Positions 12,975-20,316 of a stretch of 64,000 nt of DNA are shown here, one piece after another. The DNA is from Anaeromusa acidaminophila DSM 3853 (lineage in GTDB: Bacteria; Bacillota; Negativicutes; Anaeromusales; Anaeromusaceae), in contig NZ_KB894585.1 in the NCBI RefSeq assembly GCF_000374545.1, positions 62,001-126,000 on the forward strand. Reading direction: 5' to 3'. The notes under the pieces were generated by a model, which was given only the letters and a program-made list of their open reading frames with translations, was not told the DNA's origin and ran no database searches. A program made the position numbers and the translations under genes. Position 1 is the first letter of the stretch. Each line of letters starts with the position of its first letter.

Positions 12975-14874
12975 GTGCGCCCGGCATGGGCGATAACTTG
13001 GTGGTGCAAGTCCACTACGCGCTCGGTAGCAGGAAGCGTTAGCCAAAGGCAAGGGTGTCCATCGCGAGGTGGAATCTGAAGGAAGTCGGAGGCAAAGTCC
13101 CGGACCGACGAACAGAAACCGCATATTAAGGCCGGTAGAGGGCGGACAAGTTTGCAACTCAAAACAAAGTCCCATGCTACCCGAACCCTTACCGGTAGAT
13201 GCGGCGGTTATATGGGATGAAGGTTATCGTTCTTACCCGGGGAGGTCTCACGGACGTGGAGTAAGACAATCTGAAACACGGAGTAAAGCTCGCTGTGAGA
13301 AGTCAGCCGAGGTCATAGTACCAGAAGAGGGAAAAAAAACTTTTCGGGAAGGGCCGAACAATCGTAAGTCTTGAGTAAAAGCCGGAAGGAGGCTGATGTG
13401 GTGAAAGCAGAAAACCGAAAGGGCTGCCTGCAGAGGGATGGCGTGGAACGCAAAGAGTATGCAGGAGCGCGGAGCATCAGCGCTCGGGAAAGCGAAGAAA
13501 GAGGCGGTGCAAGAGACCTGTTGGAAAGCATTCTGGAACGGGACAACCTGAACCAAGCCTACAAACAGGTCGAGCGTAACCACGGAGCACCGGGAATCGA
13601 TGGAATGACCATTGAAGACGCGCTTTTGTGGATAAGGAAACATCGGGAAGAACTCCTGCAAAGTATTCGAAAAGGCTGTTACAAGCCAAAGCCGGTACGA
13701 CGGAAGGAAATTCCTAAACCTGATGGCGGGACGCGGAAAATGGGGATACCTACGGTCATCGACCGTATCATCCAACAGGCCATTGCCCAGAAGCTCCAAC
13801 CAATTTTCGAACCGCTTTTCTCGGACGGAAGCTATGGCTATCGACCGAAAAGAAGCGCACGACAGGCGATCCAGAAAGTGAAGGAGCATGCAGAGCAGGG
13901 ATATGGCTATGCAGTAGAAATAGACCTGTCCCAATACTTCGACACCCTGAACCACGAACTGCTATTGGACCTTTTGCGCAAGCAAATCAGCGACACCCGT
14001 GTGACGAGACTTATCAAGAAATATCTTAAGGGCGGCGTCATGGACAACGGAGTGTTCAGCAGAACAGAAGAAGGATCACCGCAGGGCGGACCACTGTCGC
14101 CCCTATTGGCCAACATCTATCTGAATGAATTCGATCAGGAGATGGAAAGGCGAGGCGTGCAAGTGATACGTTATGCGGATGATATTGTGGTGTTAGCAAA
14201 AAGCAAGCGAGCCGCAGAACGTCTGTTGGGAAGCAGTCGCAGGTATTTGGAGGGCAGGCTAAAACTTAGAATAAACCTCCAAAAGAGCAAAGTGGTCAGT
14301 GTACTGGCAATAAAGCACTTCAAATTCCTCGGCTTCTGTCTTGGAAAGAACGGAAATGGCATTTACATACGAGCCCACCGGGATTCCCACGCAAAAGCAA
14401 AACGGAAACTGAAGGAGCTGACCCGCCGAAGTCAGGGCAGGGATGTGCGTAGGGTCATGGAATGCGTGAAGAGCTTCATCCGGGGCTGGCTCGGTTATTA
14501 TTATGTGGCCGACATCAAACGGATACTATTGTCATGGAATGAATGGCTACGCCGAAGGTTTCGGATGTACATCTGGAAACAATGGAAGAAGCCGAGAACG
14601 AGAGTGAAGAATCTGAAGAAACTCGGGATTCCCGACGGGTTGGCTTGCCAATGGGGGAACACCAGGCTTGGGTACTGGCGTATAGCCGGTAGCGCAGTGC
14701 TTTCCCGTTCCATAACAAACAAAAAGCTCGTACAGGCCGGTTATTATGACTTTCCGGCTCAGTACGAGCAATTACGCTTAATGCACTTATGCGGTTGAAC
14801 CGCCGTATACCGAACGGTATGTACGGTGGTGTGAGAGGTCGGCTACCCAACTAATGGGTAGCCTCCTACTCGAT
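12975..14874 (+). mobile_element. Group II intron, IIC-like
   Basis: The 5' end GTGCGCCCGGCATGGGCG at 12975 is a typical group II start. Folded RNA domains occupy about 400 bases before the encoded maturase. Domain V can be read at about 14797-14833, with the stem around CCGCCGTATACC and GGTATGTACGGTGG; its catalytic triad reads CGC, as in IIC introns. Domain VI has the hairpin GGCTACCC/GGGTAGCC, and the intron would end at ...CTCGAT (14874). The 3' boundary is judged by eye. Position just behind an intrinsic terminator is the known preference of class IIC elements. It interrupts no gene. Confidence 0.85.
13401..14798 (+). CDS. ltrA: Group II intron reverse transcriptase/maturase
   Basis: The 465-residue protein should splice and mobilise the surrounding intron. 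Reverse transcriptase blocks are in order: GAPGIDGM (about 67), GSYGYRP, EEGSPQGGPLSPLLANIYL, and the catalytic YADD at about 255. The maturase region X contains FIRGWLGYYY. The protein ends without an HNH endonuclease domain, so retargeting probably relies on single-stranded or hairpin DNA. A GTG at 13401 with AAGGAGG 8 bases upstream is preferred over the TTG ten codons earlier. All catalytic motifs are present, so the element may still be active. Confidence 0.93.
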   Translation: MKAENRKGCLQRDGVERKEYAGARSISARESEERGGARDLLESILERDNLNQAYKQVERNHGAPGIDGMTIEDALLWIRKHREELLQSIRKGCYKPKPVRRKEIPKPDGGTRKMGIPTVIDRIIQQAIAQKLQPIFEPLFSDGSYGYRPKRSARQAIQKVKEHAEQGYGYAVEIDLSQYFDTLNHELLLDLLRKQISDTRVTRLIKKYLKGGVMDNGVFSRTEEGSPQGGPLSPLLANIYLNEFDQEMERRGVQVIRYADDIVVLAKSKRAAERLLGSSRRYLEGRLKLRINLQKSKVVSVLAIKHFKFLGFCLGKNGNGIYIRAHRDSHAKAKRKLKELTRRSQGRDVRRVMECVKSFIRGWLGYYYVADIKRILLSWNEWLRRRFRMYIWKQWKKPRTRVKNLKKLGIPDGLACQWGNTRLGYWRIAGSAVLSRSITNKKLVQAGYYDFPAQYEQLRLMHLCG

Positions 14875-15071
14875 CGGAGGGAACGATTTTTGAACAAGAG
14901 TAAAGGGAGTAGAGGGAGGGTCGATGGAGAAATGGATTGAACAAGAGAACCGGAGCGATCGGAGGGTACGCAGAGGGTTACGTTTACACTCTTAAACCGT
15001 TTCTATTCTCTGGATTTTCTCAGGCATTTCTTTGGCCTTTCTCTGTGTGAAATCATATCTTTCTCCAAAAT

Positions 15072-15106
15072 AAAAATCCCCTAAGGCGCAAGGCCGTCAG
15101 GGGATT
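15072..15106 (-). terminator. Terminator downstream of the HD-GYP gene
   Basis: AATCCCCT at 15075-15082 pairs with AGGGGATT at 15099-15106 around an inner GGC/GCC stem. Read on the minus strand it ends in a T-run, which fits termination of the minus-strand gene that stops at 15243. Confidence 0.6.
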
Positions 15107-15142
15107 CACTAAGCGTATTGATAAAAAAAGCGCTAACTCCTG

Positions 15143-15179
15143 CCTCCCTTGCTAAAGGGAGGTGCCGCCACAGCGGCGG
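15143..15179. repeat. Short double-hairpin repeat
   Basis: Two hairpins lie in series: CCTCCCTT/AAGGGAGG (15143-15150 with 15155-15162) and CCGCC/GGCGG (15165-15169 with 15175-15179). This is a form of a short palindromic repeat common in bacterial intergenic DNA. Confidence 0.5.
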
Positions 15180-15242
15180 AGGGATTCGAAAAGGGTTCTT
15201 TCGTGCCCTCCCTTTACTCCCTCTACTCCTATTAATAAAATA

Positions 15243-15893
15243 TTAGATCCTTCGGTACACCGTCGCCGCTTGCTCTGCGTCGCGTCCCAGGGCGTGAACG
15301 AAGGCCTTCACGACTTCGGGGTCAAAGGCCATGCCGGACAAACTTAAAAGCTCCTGCACCGCCTCAGACTTGGTTTTAACCCAGTTCTGCGTGCAAGGAT
15401 TGATGAAACGATCATAATGGTTCGCTACGGCCAGAATGCGCGCGCCTAAGGGGATGTTGACCCCTTTGAGGCGTTTGGGGTAGCCTTTGCCGTCCCAGCG
15501 TTCATGATGGTACCGTATGTAGGGAATAATTTCTTGGAAACAAGGTATATTTTCCAGCATATAACTGCCAGCATTGCAGTGGCTTTTGTAGGTGGTAGCC
15601 TCCCGTGGCGTCACATAGGGCATTTTTGTGATAATAGCGTTCGGTACAGTGAGTTGGCCAATGTCATGCAACAAAGCAGCTACACGGATGCGCTCCAATT
15701 CTTCACGGGGCAACCCTAGCTTGGCGGCAATGCTCATGGCGTAATTAGCCACTTGGCAACAGTGCTGGTATAATTTGCTGTTTTTCATTTCAATGAGACG
15801 CAGGAAGAAATCCAAGGTCTGCCGGTTTGTCTCTGGATCACCGGGGTACATGCCGGGATCATGCAATAATGTAAGCATACTGTCCATAAGCAA
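15243..15893 (-). CDS. HD-GYP domain protein, putative cyclic-di-GMP phosphodiesterase
   Basis: The 216-residue protein is an almost bare HD-GYP domain. The HD pair lies in LLHDIGQL, and the family-defining HHERWDGKGYP follows about 60 residues later. Such domains hydrolyse cyclic di-GMP, a signal that controls motility; here the gene is next to the flagellar block but on the opposite strand. There is no receiver or membrane segment, so it would be a cytoplasmic stand-alone domain. Activity is inferred from motifs only. The ATG follows an AGAAAGG site on the minus strand. Confidence 0.85.
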   Translation of the reverse strand: MLMDSMLTLLHDPGMYPGDPETNRQTLDFFLRLIEMKNSKLYQHCCQVANYAMSIAAKLGLPREELERIRVAALLHDIGQLTVPNAIITKMPYVTPREATTYKSHCNAGSYMLENIPCFQEIIPYIRYHHERWDGKGYPKRLKGVNIPLGARILAVANHYDRFINPCTQNWVKTKSEAVQELLSLSGMAFDPEVVKAFVHALGRDAEQAATVYRRI

Positions 15894-16080
15894 CCTTTCT
15901 AGCGTGCTTGGTGTCAGCCAAATATAAAGGCATCACAGGGAAACATCCTTAAAAAAAGAAATCCCACTCTATGGAAATTTGGCTGTTTAATGGCAGAATC
16001 CTGCCGGCACAGATAAAAAATATACCACTTTCGGGAAAATAAATCAAATGTCCTATTTTTCAAAAAAAACTATGAGGTTT

Positions 16081-16109
16081 TTGCCAGGCGGATTATTTCA
16101 TGATACACT
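16081..16109 (+). promoter_or_regulatory. Putative promoter of yvyF
   Basis: TTGCCA at 16081-16086, a 17-base spacer ending in TGA, and TACACT at 16104-16109 fit a sigma-A promoter with a weak extended -10. It is 58 bases before the yvyF start. Confidence 0.5.
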
Positions 16110-16166
16110 AGAACTACAGTGGGCTTATCTATTATAACATATAACGCAGATAGAGAGGGGATCTGT

Positions 16167-16553
16167 ATGGGCTTAGGAAATTGCTCAGAATGTGGAAAGT
16201 TGTATATGGAAAATCCGCAGAAGCTTTGCCGAGATTGCTTGGATCGAGTAGATGAAGAAGAAAAAAAGATTGCCGAATACCTGCGAAAAGTAAATCGGGC
16301 AGGAGTGCACCAGATTCAACAAGCTACAGGCGTGCGAGAGAAAACGATCAATCGCATGTTAAAACAAGGTCGTCTGTTTGGAGACTTTACGGTAGAATAT
16401 GCTTGTGAAATGTGTGGGACGACGATTACAGAAGGCCGTGTTTGCGGGCCGTGCTTGAGAAGTTTGGAAGGCGAGACGGCAACGCAAGGAAAGTCTTTAG
16501 AAGAGTCGATCCGGGAAAAACGTCGCATGTACACCAGTGACCGAAAAAATTAA
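16167..16553 (+). CDS. yvyF: Flagellar operon protein, YvyF/TIGR03826 type
   Basis: The 128-residue protein matches the small zinc-finger-like protein found at the head of Firmicute flgMNKL operons. It has an N-terminal pair CSECGKLY and CRDC, a helical middle with a helix-turn-helix look (VHQIQQATGVREKTINRML), and a C-terminal CEMC...CGPC pair. Role is unknown; a regulatory function has been suggested from position. The ATG at 16167 has an AGAGAGGGG site; an in-frame start 16 codons upstream has none. Confidence 0.85.
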   Translation: MGLGNCSECGKLYMENPQKLCRDCLDRVDEEEKKIAEYLRKVNRAGVHQIQQATGVREKTINRMLKQGRLFGDFTVEYACEMCGTTITEGRVCGPCLRSLEGETATQGKSLEESIREKRRMYTSDRKN

Positions 16554-16563
16554 GTTTTTTTTA

Positions 16564-16594
16564 AACCAGGGATTAATGTCCCTGGTTTTTTTTT
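16564..16594 (+). terminator. Terminator between yvyF and flgM
   Basis: AACCAGGGA at 16564-16572 pairs with TCCCTGGTT at 16579-16587 and is followed by a run of T. The stem overlaps the sigma-D-like promoter of flgM. Confidence 0.8.
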
Positions 16595-16600
16595 CGATAG
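16574..16600 (+). promoter_or_regulatory. Possible sigma-D (sigma-28) promoter of flgM
   Basis: TAAT at 16574-16577, 15 bases, then TTCGATAG at 16593-16600 resembles the TAAA-N15-GCCGATAT consensus. It is weaker than the hag and fliD promoters. flgM is a classical sigma-28 target, which supports it. Confidence 0.5.
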
Positions 16601-16654
16601 AATAAATGAGCAAGGCATGGCAGGCTTGCTATTGGGGAAAGAGGAGTGTTGATT

Positions 16655-16939
16655 ATGAATGTATCTGGAAGCCAATTTCACGGCATCCTAAAGTTATATG
16701 GTGAACAGACAAAGGTTAACCGAATGTTGAAGACGACAGCCACTTCTGCGGCTAAAGCGTCTGATTCGGTTGTTTTGTCGCCGAAGGCTCAGGAATTTGC
16801 TGGCTTATTAGCTAAACTTCAGCAAACGCCCGAGGTACGCACAGATGTAGTACAACGTATCTCAGCGCAAGTGGAAAACGGCGAGTACCGCGTAGACTCG
16901 GCGGCGGTGGCGAAGAATCTGCTGGCGGGAGCCGACTGA
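16655..16939 (+). CDS. flgM: Anti-sigma-28 factor FlgM
   Basis: The 94-residue protein should hold the flagellar sigma factor inactive until the hook is complete. The C-terminal half carries the family pattern: VVLSPKAQEF, then VRTDVVQRISAQVENGEYRVDS. The N-terminus is low in structure, as usual. GAGGAG at 16641-16646 sets the ATG at 16655; GTG and TTG codons just upstream are too close to that site. flgN follows after 16 bases. Confidence 0.9.
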   Translation: MNVSGSQFHGILKLYGEQTKVNRMLKTTATSAAKASDSVVLSPKAQEFAGLLAKLQQTPEVRTDVVQRISAQVENGEYRVDSAAVAKNLLAGAD

Positions 16940-16955
16940 GAGGTAGGATACGCCT

Positions 16956-17444
16956 ATGGAGCTTTGGGACGAATTACAGCGAATTTTAGATGAACTGTTG
17001 CTGATATACCAAGCCTTGCTGGAGTGCGGCGAGGAAAAAAAACAGCTCTTGCTTTCTAAACCGGAGCCGGCAGAGCTGGAAGTCCTTGTGAAGCGCGAAG
17101 AGGAATTGCTTTTGCAGGCCGGGATGTTAGAGCAAAAAAAGCAAAGAACCAGCCGGGCGTTAGCCAAGCAACATGGAAGAGGGGATATATTCTTGCCTTT
17201 GTTCCAACTTGTTTTGTTAGCGCCGGCTTATTTTATTCAAGACCGCATCAAAGAGTGGGCGCGTCAAGTTTCACCAATTCTTAAAGCGCTGCAGGAACTC
17301 AATGCGATGAATGGTCGTTTTTTGGAACAAGCCTCTCAATTCGTGCAGTACCAAATTAATCTGCTTAGTCAAGTGACTACGGAAATTAACTATGCACCGG
17401 AAGGCCAGAAAACCAAGGCGCGCAAATTTGAAGGTAGAGGGTAG
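16956..17444 (+). CDS. flgN: Flagellar export chaperone FlgN
   Basis: The 162-residue, largely helical, Glu/Gln/Leu-rich protein fits FlgN, the chaperone of the hook-filament junction proteins FlgK and FlgL. The N-terminal helix contains LLIYQALLECGEEKKQLLL and a second Glu-rich helix follows. Sequence identity in this family is low, so position behind flgM carries weight. Its clients flgK and flgL, usually next in Firmicutes, are not in the window; repeats and small genes occupy the place. Confidence 0.8.
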   Translation: MELWDELQRILDELLLIYQALLECGEEKKQLLLSKPEPAELEVLVKREEELLLQAGMLEQKKQRTSRALAKQHGRGDIFLPLFQLVLLAPAYFIQDRIKEWARQVSPILKALQELNAMNGRFLEQASQFVQYQINLLSQVTTEINYAPEGQKTKARKFEGRG

Positions 17445-17484
17445 TTTTATTGTTTGTAGAGCGCTAAAATAAATATTAAACTGG

Positions 17485-17514
17485 CCCTCGGCGCTAATGC
17501 CGGGGGTTTGTTTT
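17485..17514 (+). terminator. Terminator after flgN
   Basis: CCCTCGGC at 17485-17492 pairs with GCCGGGGG at 17499-17506 (one G-U pair) and is followed by TTTGTTTT. Confidence 0.7.
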
Positions 17515-17633
17515 GAGGAGATTGCTTCGTTCCTGCGGTCCTCGCAACGACAGTAAGTTGACTTTGTGGCAGTAGCGTACTTGTTTCAACGAGCCTTCTT
17601 TGGCGTCATTGCGAGCGCAGCGCGGCAATCTCC
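17515..17633. repeat. 119-base palindromic repeat, copy 1
   Basis: The element begins GAGGAGATTGC and ends GCAATCTCC, with inverted half-sites CGAGGACCGC-like and GCGAGCGCAGC. A second copy in the same orientation at 17964-18082 differs at only a handful of positions. The ends belong to the widespread GTCATTGCGAGCG...GCAATCTC family of bacterial intergenic repeats. The two copies bracket the GIY-YIG gene. Confidence 0.85.
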
Positions 17634-17665
17634 CTGCGATTATAAATACCCAGGAAGTGTTGTAT

Positions 17666-17959
17666 ATGGAACGAAAAGGATATGTTTATATCCTAACCAA
17701 TTGCACACGTTCAGTTTTGTATATAGGTGTTACCAGCAATTTGCAGCGGTGGATTTATCAGCATCGAACGCATTTAATGGATGGCTTTACCGATCAGTAT
17801 AATGTGGTAATCCTAGTTTATTATGAGTGCTATGAAAGTATTCGTGAAGAAATTATTCGAGAAAAACAACTTAAAGCAGGCAGTCGGCTTAAAAAAGAAG
17901 CACTGATCAATGAGAAAAATCCATCTTGGCAAGACCTCTATACTGAAGTTGTCGGTTAA
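17666..17959 (+). CDS. GIY-YIG domain protein (YhbQ/UPF0213 type)
   Basis: The 97-residue protein has the GIY-YIG nuclease pattern: YVYIL at residue 6, LYIGVTSNLQRW, the conserved His in YQHRTH and a C-terminal EEIIREKQLK with catalytic-type Glu. Single-domain proteins of this kind are common and mostly uncharacterised. An in-frame extension upstream lies within the repeat and is not accepted; the ATG at 17666 starts the homology. The gene sits between two copies of the 119-base repeat, which suggests arrival or movement as a cassette. Confidence 0.8.
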   Translation: MERKGYVYILTNCTRSVLYIGVTSNLQRWIYQHRTHLMDGFTDQYNVVILVYYECYESIREEIIREKQLKAGSRLKKEALINEKNPSWQDLYTEVVG

Positions 17960-17963
17960 GACC

Positions 17964-18082
17964 GAGGAGATTGCTTCGTCCCTACGGTCCTCGCAACGAC
18001 AGTAAGCCGACTTTGTGGCAGTAGCGTACTTGTGTCAACGAGCCTTCTTTGGCGTCATTGCGAGCGCAGCGCGGCAATCTCT
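17964..18082. repeat. 119-base palindromic repeat, copy 2
   Basis: This is a direct copy of 17515-17633 with a few substitutions and the same GAGATTGC and GCAATCTC ends. It precedes the toxin-antitoxin pair. Confidence 0.85.
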
Positions 18083-18135
18083 CTTGTAAAAATTCAGTTG
18101 CTTTGTTATACTTTGTTATACAAGGAGGTGGTTTT

Positions 18136-18354
18136 GTGTTGGCAGTACGATTGGATGAAGAAATACAAGGACGGTTGGCAGCACTGGCGAAACTCCAGGG
18201 ACGGAGCAAGAGTTTGATTGTTCGTGAAGCGATTATACGTTATATGGAAGACTGTGAGGATCTGCTTTTAGCGGAAGAAGCAATTCGTCAATATGATCCG
18301 AGCCGAACGAAGTCATTACGGGAAGTGATGCGTGACTATGGCATGGACGGTTGA
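18136..18354 (+). CDS. Ribbon-helix-helix antitoxin, RelB-like
   Basis: The 72-residue product starts with the beta-strand VLAVRLDEEIQGRL and a helix typical of ribbon-helix-helix DNA-binding antitoxins (GRSKSLIVREAIIRYME), followed by an acidic toxin-binding tail. It would neutralise the overlapping RelE-like toxin and repress the pair. AAGGAGGTG at 18122-18130 sets the GTG at 18136; longer frames reach into the repeat. Stop overlaps the toxin start by 17 bases. Confidence 0.8.
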   Translation: MLAVRLDEEIQGRLAALAKLQGRSKSLIVREAIIRYMEDCEDLLLAEEAIRQYDPSRTKSLREVMRDYGMDG

Positions 18355-18607
18355 AGTTGCAGAATCGGCGCAAAAACAATTAGCAAAAATAGATAAGCCA
18401 ATAAGGGAACGTATTCTTCATTATTTATGGGATCGAATTGATGGGTGTAAAAACCCAAAACATTTTGGCGAACCACTTAAAGAAAACTTAGGTGGACTCT
18501 GGAGATATCGTGTAGGAGACTATCGAGTGGTTTGCGAAATTCAGGAACAACGAGTAGTTGTATTGGTGTTGGCTATTGCGCACAGGCGTGAAGTCTATTT
18601 TCGGTGA
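18338..18607 (+). CDS. RelE/ParE-family toxin
   Basis: The 89-residue product has the RelE fold signature: WTVEVAESAQKQLAKID at the start, then PLKENLGGLWRYRVGDYRVVCEI and the basic end AHRREVYFR. RelE toxins cut mRNA at the ribosome; ParE relatives act on gyrase, and motif reading favours RelE. The ATG at 18338 starts the family homology. It is translationally coupled to the antitoxin. The pair lies in the flagellar region next to palindromic repeats, likely a later insertion. Confidence 0.82.
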   Translation: MAWTVEVAESAQKQLAKIDKPIRERILHYLWDRIDGCKNPKHFGEPLKENLGGLWRYRVGDYRVVCEIQEQRVVVLVLAIAHRREVYFR

Positions 18608-18643
18608 GAGTATGTGCGATGAAATAGTATAAGGGGGATTTTT

Positions 18644-19087
18644 ATGAAAATTCAATCAACCCGTTTCGGAGAACTGGATGTAGCTGAAAATGATGTGATT
18701 CATTTTTCCCAAGGCCTGCCGGGCTTTCCGGAGGAATACCATTTTTCCCTGTTGCCGCAAGGAGAGGACAGTCCGTTTTTCTTCCTGCAATCCACGCAGG
18801 ATCCAAACCTCACTTTTTTACTGGTGGACCCCTTTGCTTTTTTCGCAGAATATCATTTTGAGATCGACGATAAGCTGGTGTCTCAACTGGGGCTGTCCGC
18901 CGAACAGCCGCCCATTGCCCTGTGCATCGTGAACGTGCCCCAGGGAAAAATGCAGGATATGACAGCCAATCTGAGTGCGCCTATTGTTATTAACCGTTTT
19001 ACGCGCTTGGGTCGCCAAGTCGTGCTGACTGATACCTCTTATTCTTTGCGGCAGCGTCTTTATCTGGCCCAAGAAGGAGGCCAATGA
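18644..19087 (+). CDS. fliW: Flagellar assembly factor FliW, first copy
   Basis: FliW binds either free flagellin or CsrA; when flagellin is exported, FliW captures CsrA and so frees hag mRNA for translation. The 147-residue product has the family marks MKIQSTRFGELDV, FSQGLPGFPEE, FLLVDPFAFF and NLSAPIVIN. The stop lies one base before the csrA ATG, so the two are coupled. A second fliW gene follows csrA. Confidence 0.95.
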   Translation: MKIQSTRFGELDVAENDVIHFSQGLPGFPEEYHFSLLPQGEDSPFFFLQSTQDPNLTFLLVDPFAFFAEYHFEIDDKLVSQLGLSAEQPPIALCIVNVPQGKMQDMTANLSAPIVINRFTRLGRQVVLTDTSYSLRQRLYLAQEGGQ

Positions 19088-19088
19088 C

Positions 19089-19313
19089 ATGCTTGTTTTG
19101 ACTCGTAAAGTGGGCAGTCGCATCATTATTGACAACGATATTGTGGTGACCGTGGCCGATGTCAAAGGTGACAGCGTGCGTTTGGCGATAGATGCGCCTA
19201 AGGACATTCGCATTTATCGCGGTGAAATCTACGACGCCATTGTCGCGGAAAATAAACAAGCTCCCTTGCCTGCAGGGGAGATCGATTTGAGTCAACTGCC
19301 CAAGGGAAAATAG
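19089..19313 (+). CDS. csrA: Translational regulator CsrA
   Basis: The 74-residue protein is a normal CsrA: MLVLTRKVGSRIIID at the N-terminus with the RNA-binding LTRK strand, then VRLAIDAPKDIRIYRGEIY. It binds GGA motifs in mRNA leaders, and a matching hairpin lies in the hag leader at 20283-20296. Expression is coupled to the upstream fliW; a terminator follows the gene. Confidence 0.96.
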   Translation: MLVLTRKVGSRIIIDNDIVVTVADVKGDSVRLAIDAPKDIRIYRGEIYDAIVAENKQAPLPAGEIDLSQLPKGK

Positions 19314-19348
19314 AAAATGGCAAGCACAACACATTGTGTGAAAAATTA

Positions 19349-19382
19349 GAAAAATCTCTAACTACAAGAGGTTTTTCTTTTT
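19349..19382 (+). terminator. Terminator between csrA and second fliW
   Basis: GAAAAATCTCT at 19349-19359 pairs with AGAGGTTTTTC at 19367-19377 (one G-U), followed by TTTTT. It separates fliW-csrA from fliW2, so the two copies can be expressed at different levels. Confidence 0.7.
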
Positions 19383-19428
19383 GTTTGTCGAAGTAAGAAA
19401 ATGGTAATTTTGGAAAGGGGTGAAGTAC

Positions 19429-19893
19429 ATGCAAATCAAGTCGACTCGTTTTGGCGAATTCGAGGTGTCAGAAGAATTGGTGGTTCAGTTCCCGGAAGGG
19501 CTTCCTGGTTTTGAGGATCAAAAGCAATTTGCATTTCTCCCTTATACGGTGGACGAAGATAATAGTCCTTTCGCGTATATGCAATCAGTGCAAGACCCGG
19601 ATTTGACCTTGCTTTTGGCAGATCCGTTTTTGTTCTTCAAACACTACTCGCTGGATTTGAATGACGAGGACGCAGCGCTGCTAGGCTTAAGCGACTCCGA
19701 AGAAACCGCAGCTGTTTATGGCGTGGTAGCAGTGCCGGAAAAAATAGAGCAAATGACCGTCAACCTTGTGGCTCCGATCGTGGTTAATTGGAAAGAGCAG
19801 AAGGGCATGCAAATTATTTTGAATCGCAGCCCCTATAGCACTAAGCATCGCCTCTTCCCGTTGGGCCTGCCCCAGCAGCAAACGAAAGAATAA
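19429..19893 (+). CDS. FliW paralogue, second copy
   Basis: The 154-residue product aligns with the first FliW along its length (MQIKSTRFGEFEV, FPEGLPGFED, LLLADPFLFF, NLVAPIVVN) but differs in many residues and is a diverged paralogue, not a recent duplicate. It may differ in affinity for CsrA or for flagellin. The ATG at 19429 has a GGAAAGGGG site; a GTG three codons upstream overlaps it. A repeat-filled gap and then hag follow. Confidence 0.9.
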   Translation: MQIKSTRFGEFEVSEELVVQFPEGLPGFEDQKQFAFLPYTVDEDNSPFAYMQSVQDPDLTLLLADPFLFFKHYSLDLNDEDAALLGLSDSEETAAVYGVVAVPEKIEQMTVNLVAPIVVNWKEQKGMQIILNRSPYSTKHRLFPLGLPQQQTKE

Positions 19894-19899
19894 GAGCGA

Positions 19900-20158
19900 G
19901 GGATTGAACAAGAGTCACGGGAGAATCTGAGGGTGTGCAGGAGGGAAATTGTTTTAAGCAGATGCAGAGGAATGGTTGCAGCGGTTAGTGTCATTGCGAG
20001 CGTAGCGCGGCAATCTCCCAGGATCTAAAAGACTCCACTTTTGTCAATTGTTAAAATCTGTCGTACTCTCCCTCTACTCACTCTACTCTTGTTAAAAAAC
20101 CGTAACCCTCCTTCGAGCCCTCTCGTGACTCCGGTTCTCCTGTTCAATCCCTGTTTAA
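19900..20158. repeat. Composite inverted-repeat element between fliW2 and hag
   Basis: A purine-rich arm (19900-19950, GGGATTGAACAAGAGTCACG) and its inverse (20064-20151, with CTACTCACTCTACTCTTGTT and GGTTCTCCTGTTCAATCCC) enclose a half copy of the GTCATTGCGAGCG...GGCAATCTCC repeat at 19990-20019. The two arms belong to the repeat family also seen at about 14.9, 36.4, 41.3 and 45.0 kb. No gene is present in the 19894-20325 gap. Confidence 0.75.
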
Positions 20159-20188
20159 ATTTTTTTGCTTTTTTCGCAAAAAAACTCT

Positions 20189-20215
20189 TAAGTCCATTTT
20201 GCATCCTTGCGATAT
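20189..20215 (+). promoter_or_regulatory. Sigma-D (sigma-28) promoter of hag
   Basis: TAAG at 20189-20192, exactly 15 bases, and TGCGATAT at 20208-20215 closely match the sigma-28 consensus. Transcription would start near 20222, giving a leader of about 100 bases. Confidence 0.8.
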
Positions 20216-20282
20216 ACCTATTGAAACCGGGAACACGGAGCTCAGCCGGCGGCCGACGGTGAAAGCTTCTGCCCACAATAAA

Positions 20283-20316
20283 GGGCAAGGATGCCCTAAT
20301 TGAAAATTCAAGGAGG
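20283..20316 (+). promoter_or_regulatory. CsrA binding sites in the hag leader
   Basis: GGGC (20283-20286) and GCCC (20293-20296) form a short stem that presents AAGGAT in the loop, the preferred CsrA target. A second GGA lies in the Shine-Dalgarno TTCAAGGAGG (20307-20316). Two sites of this kind, one at the ribosome site, are how CsrA represses hag in Bacillus. Confidence 0.75.

Larger units (their letters stand above)
14875..15236. repeat. Composite inverted-repeat region behind the intron
   Basis: A purine-rich arm at 14891-14955 holds TGAACAAGAGTAAAGGGAGT and GGATTGAACAAGAGAACC. The matching pyrimidine arm, CTCCCTCTACTCCTATT, is at 15219-15235 in inverse orientation. A second module at about 15006-15050 (GGCATTTCTTTGGCC then TTTCTCTG) recurs at 36738-36765. 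The same arms are found in other intergenic gaps (19.9-20.2, 36.4-36.8, 41.3-41.6 and 44.1-45.2 kb). No gene is present in this gap. Confidence 0.7.

Noticed and set aside
17600-17665. N-terminal extension of the GIY-YIG frame (MASLRAQRGNL)
   Set aside because: The same peptide is predicted before the antitoxin gene because both frames begin in the 119-base repeat; it is repeat translation, not protein.
17515-18082. CRISPR-like array
   Set aside because: Only two copies of a 119-base palindromic repeat separated by a gene; no regular short spacers.
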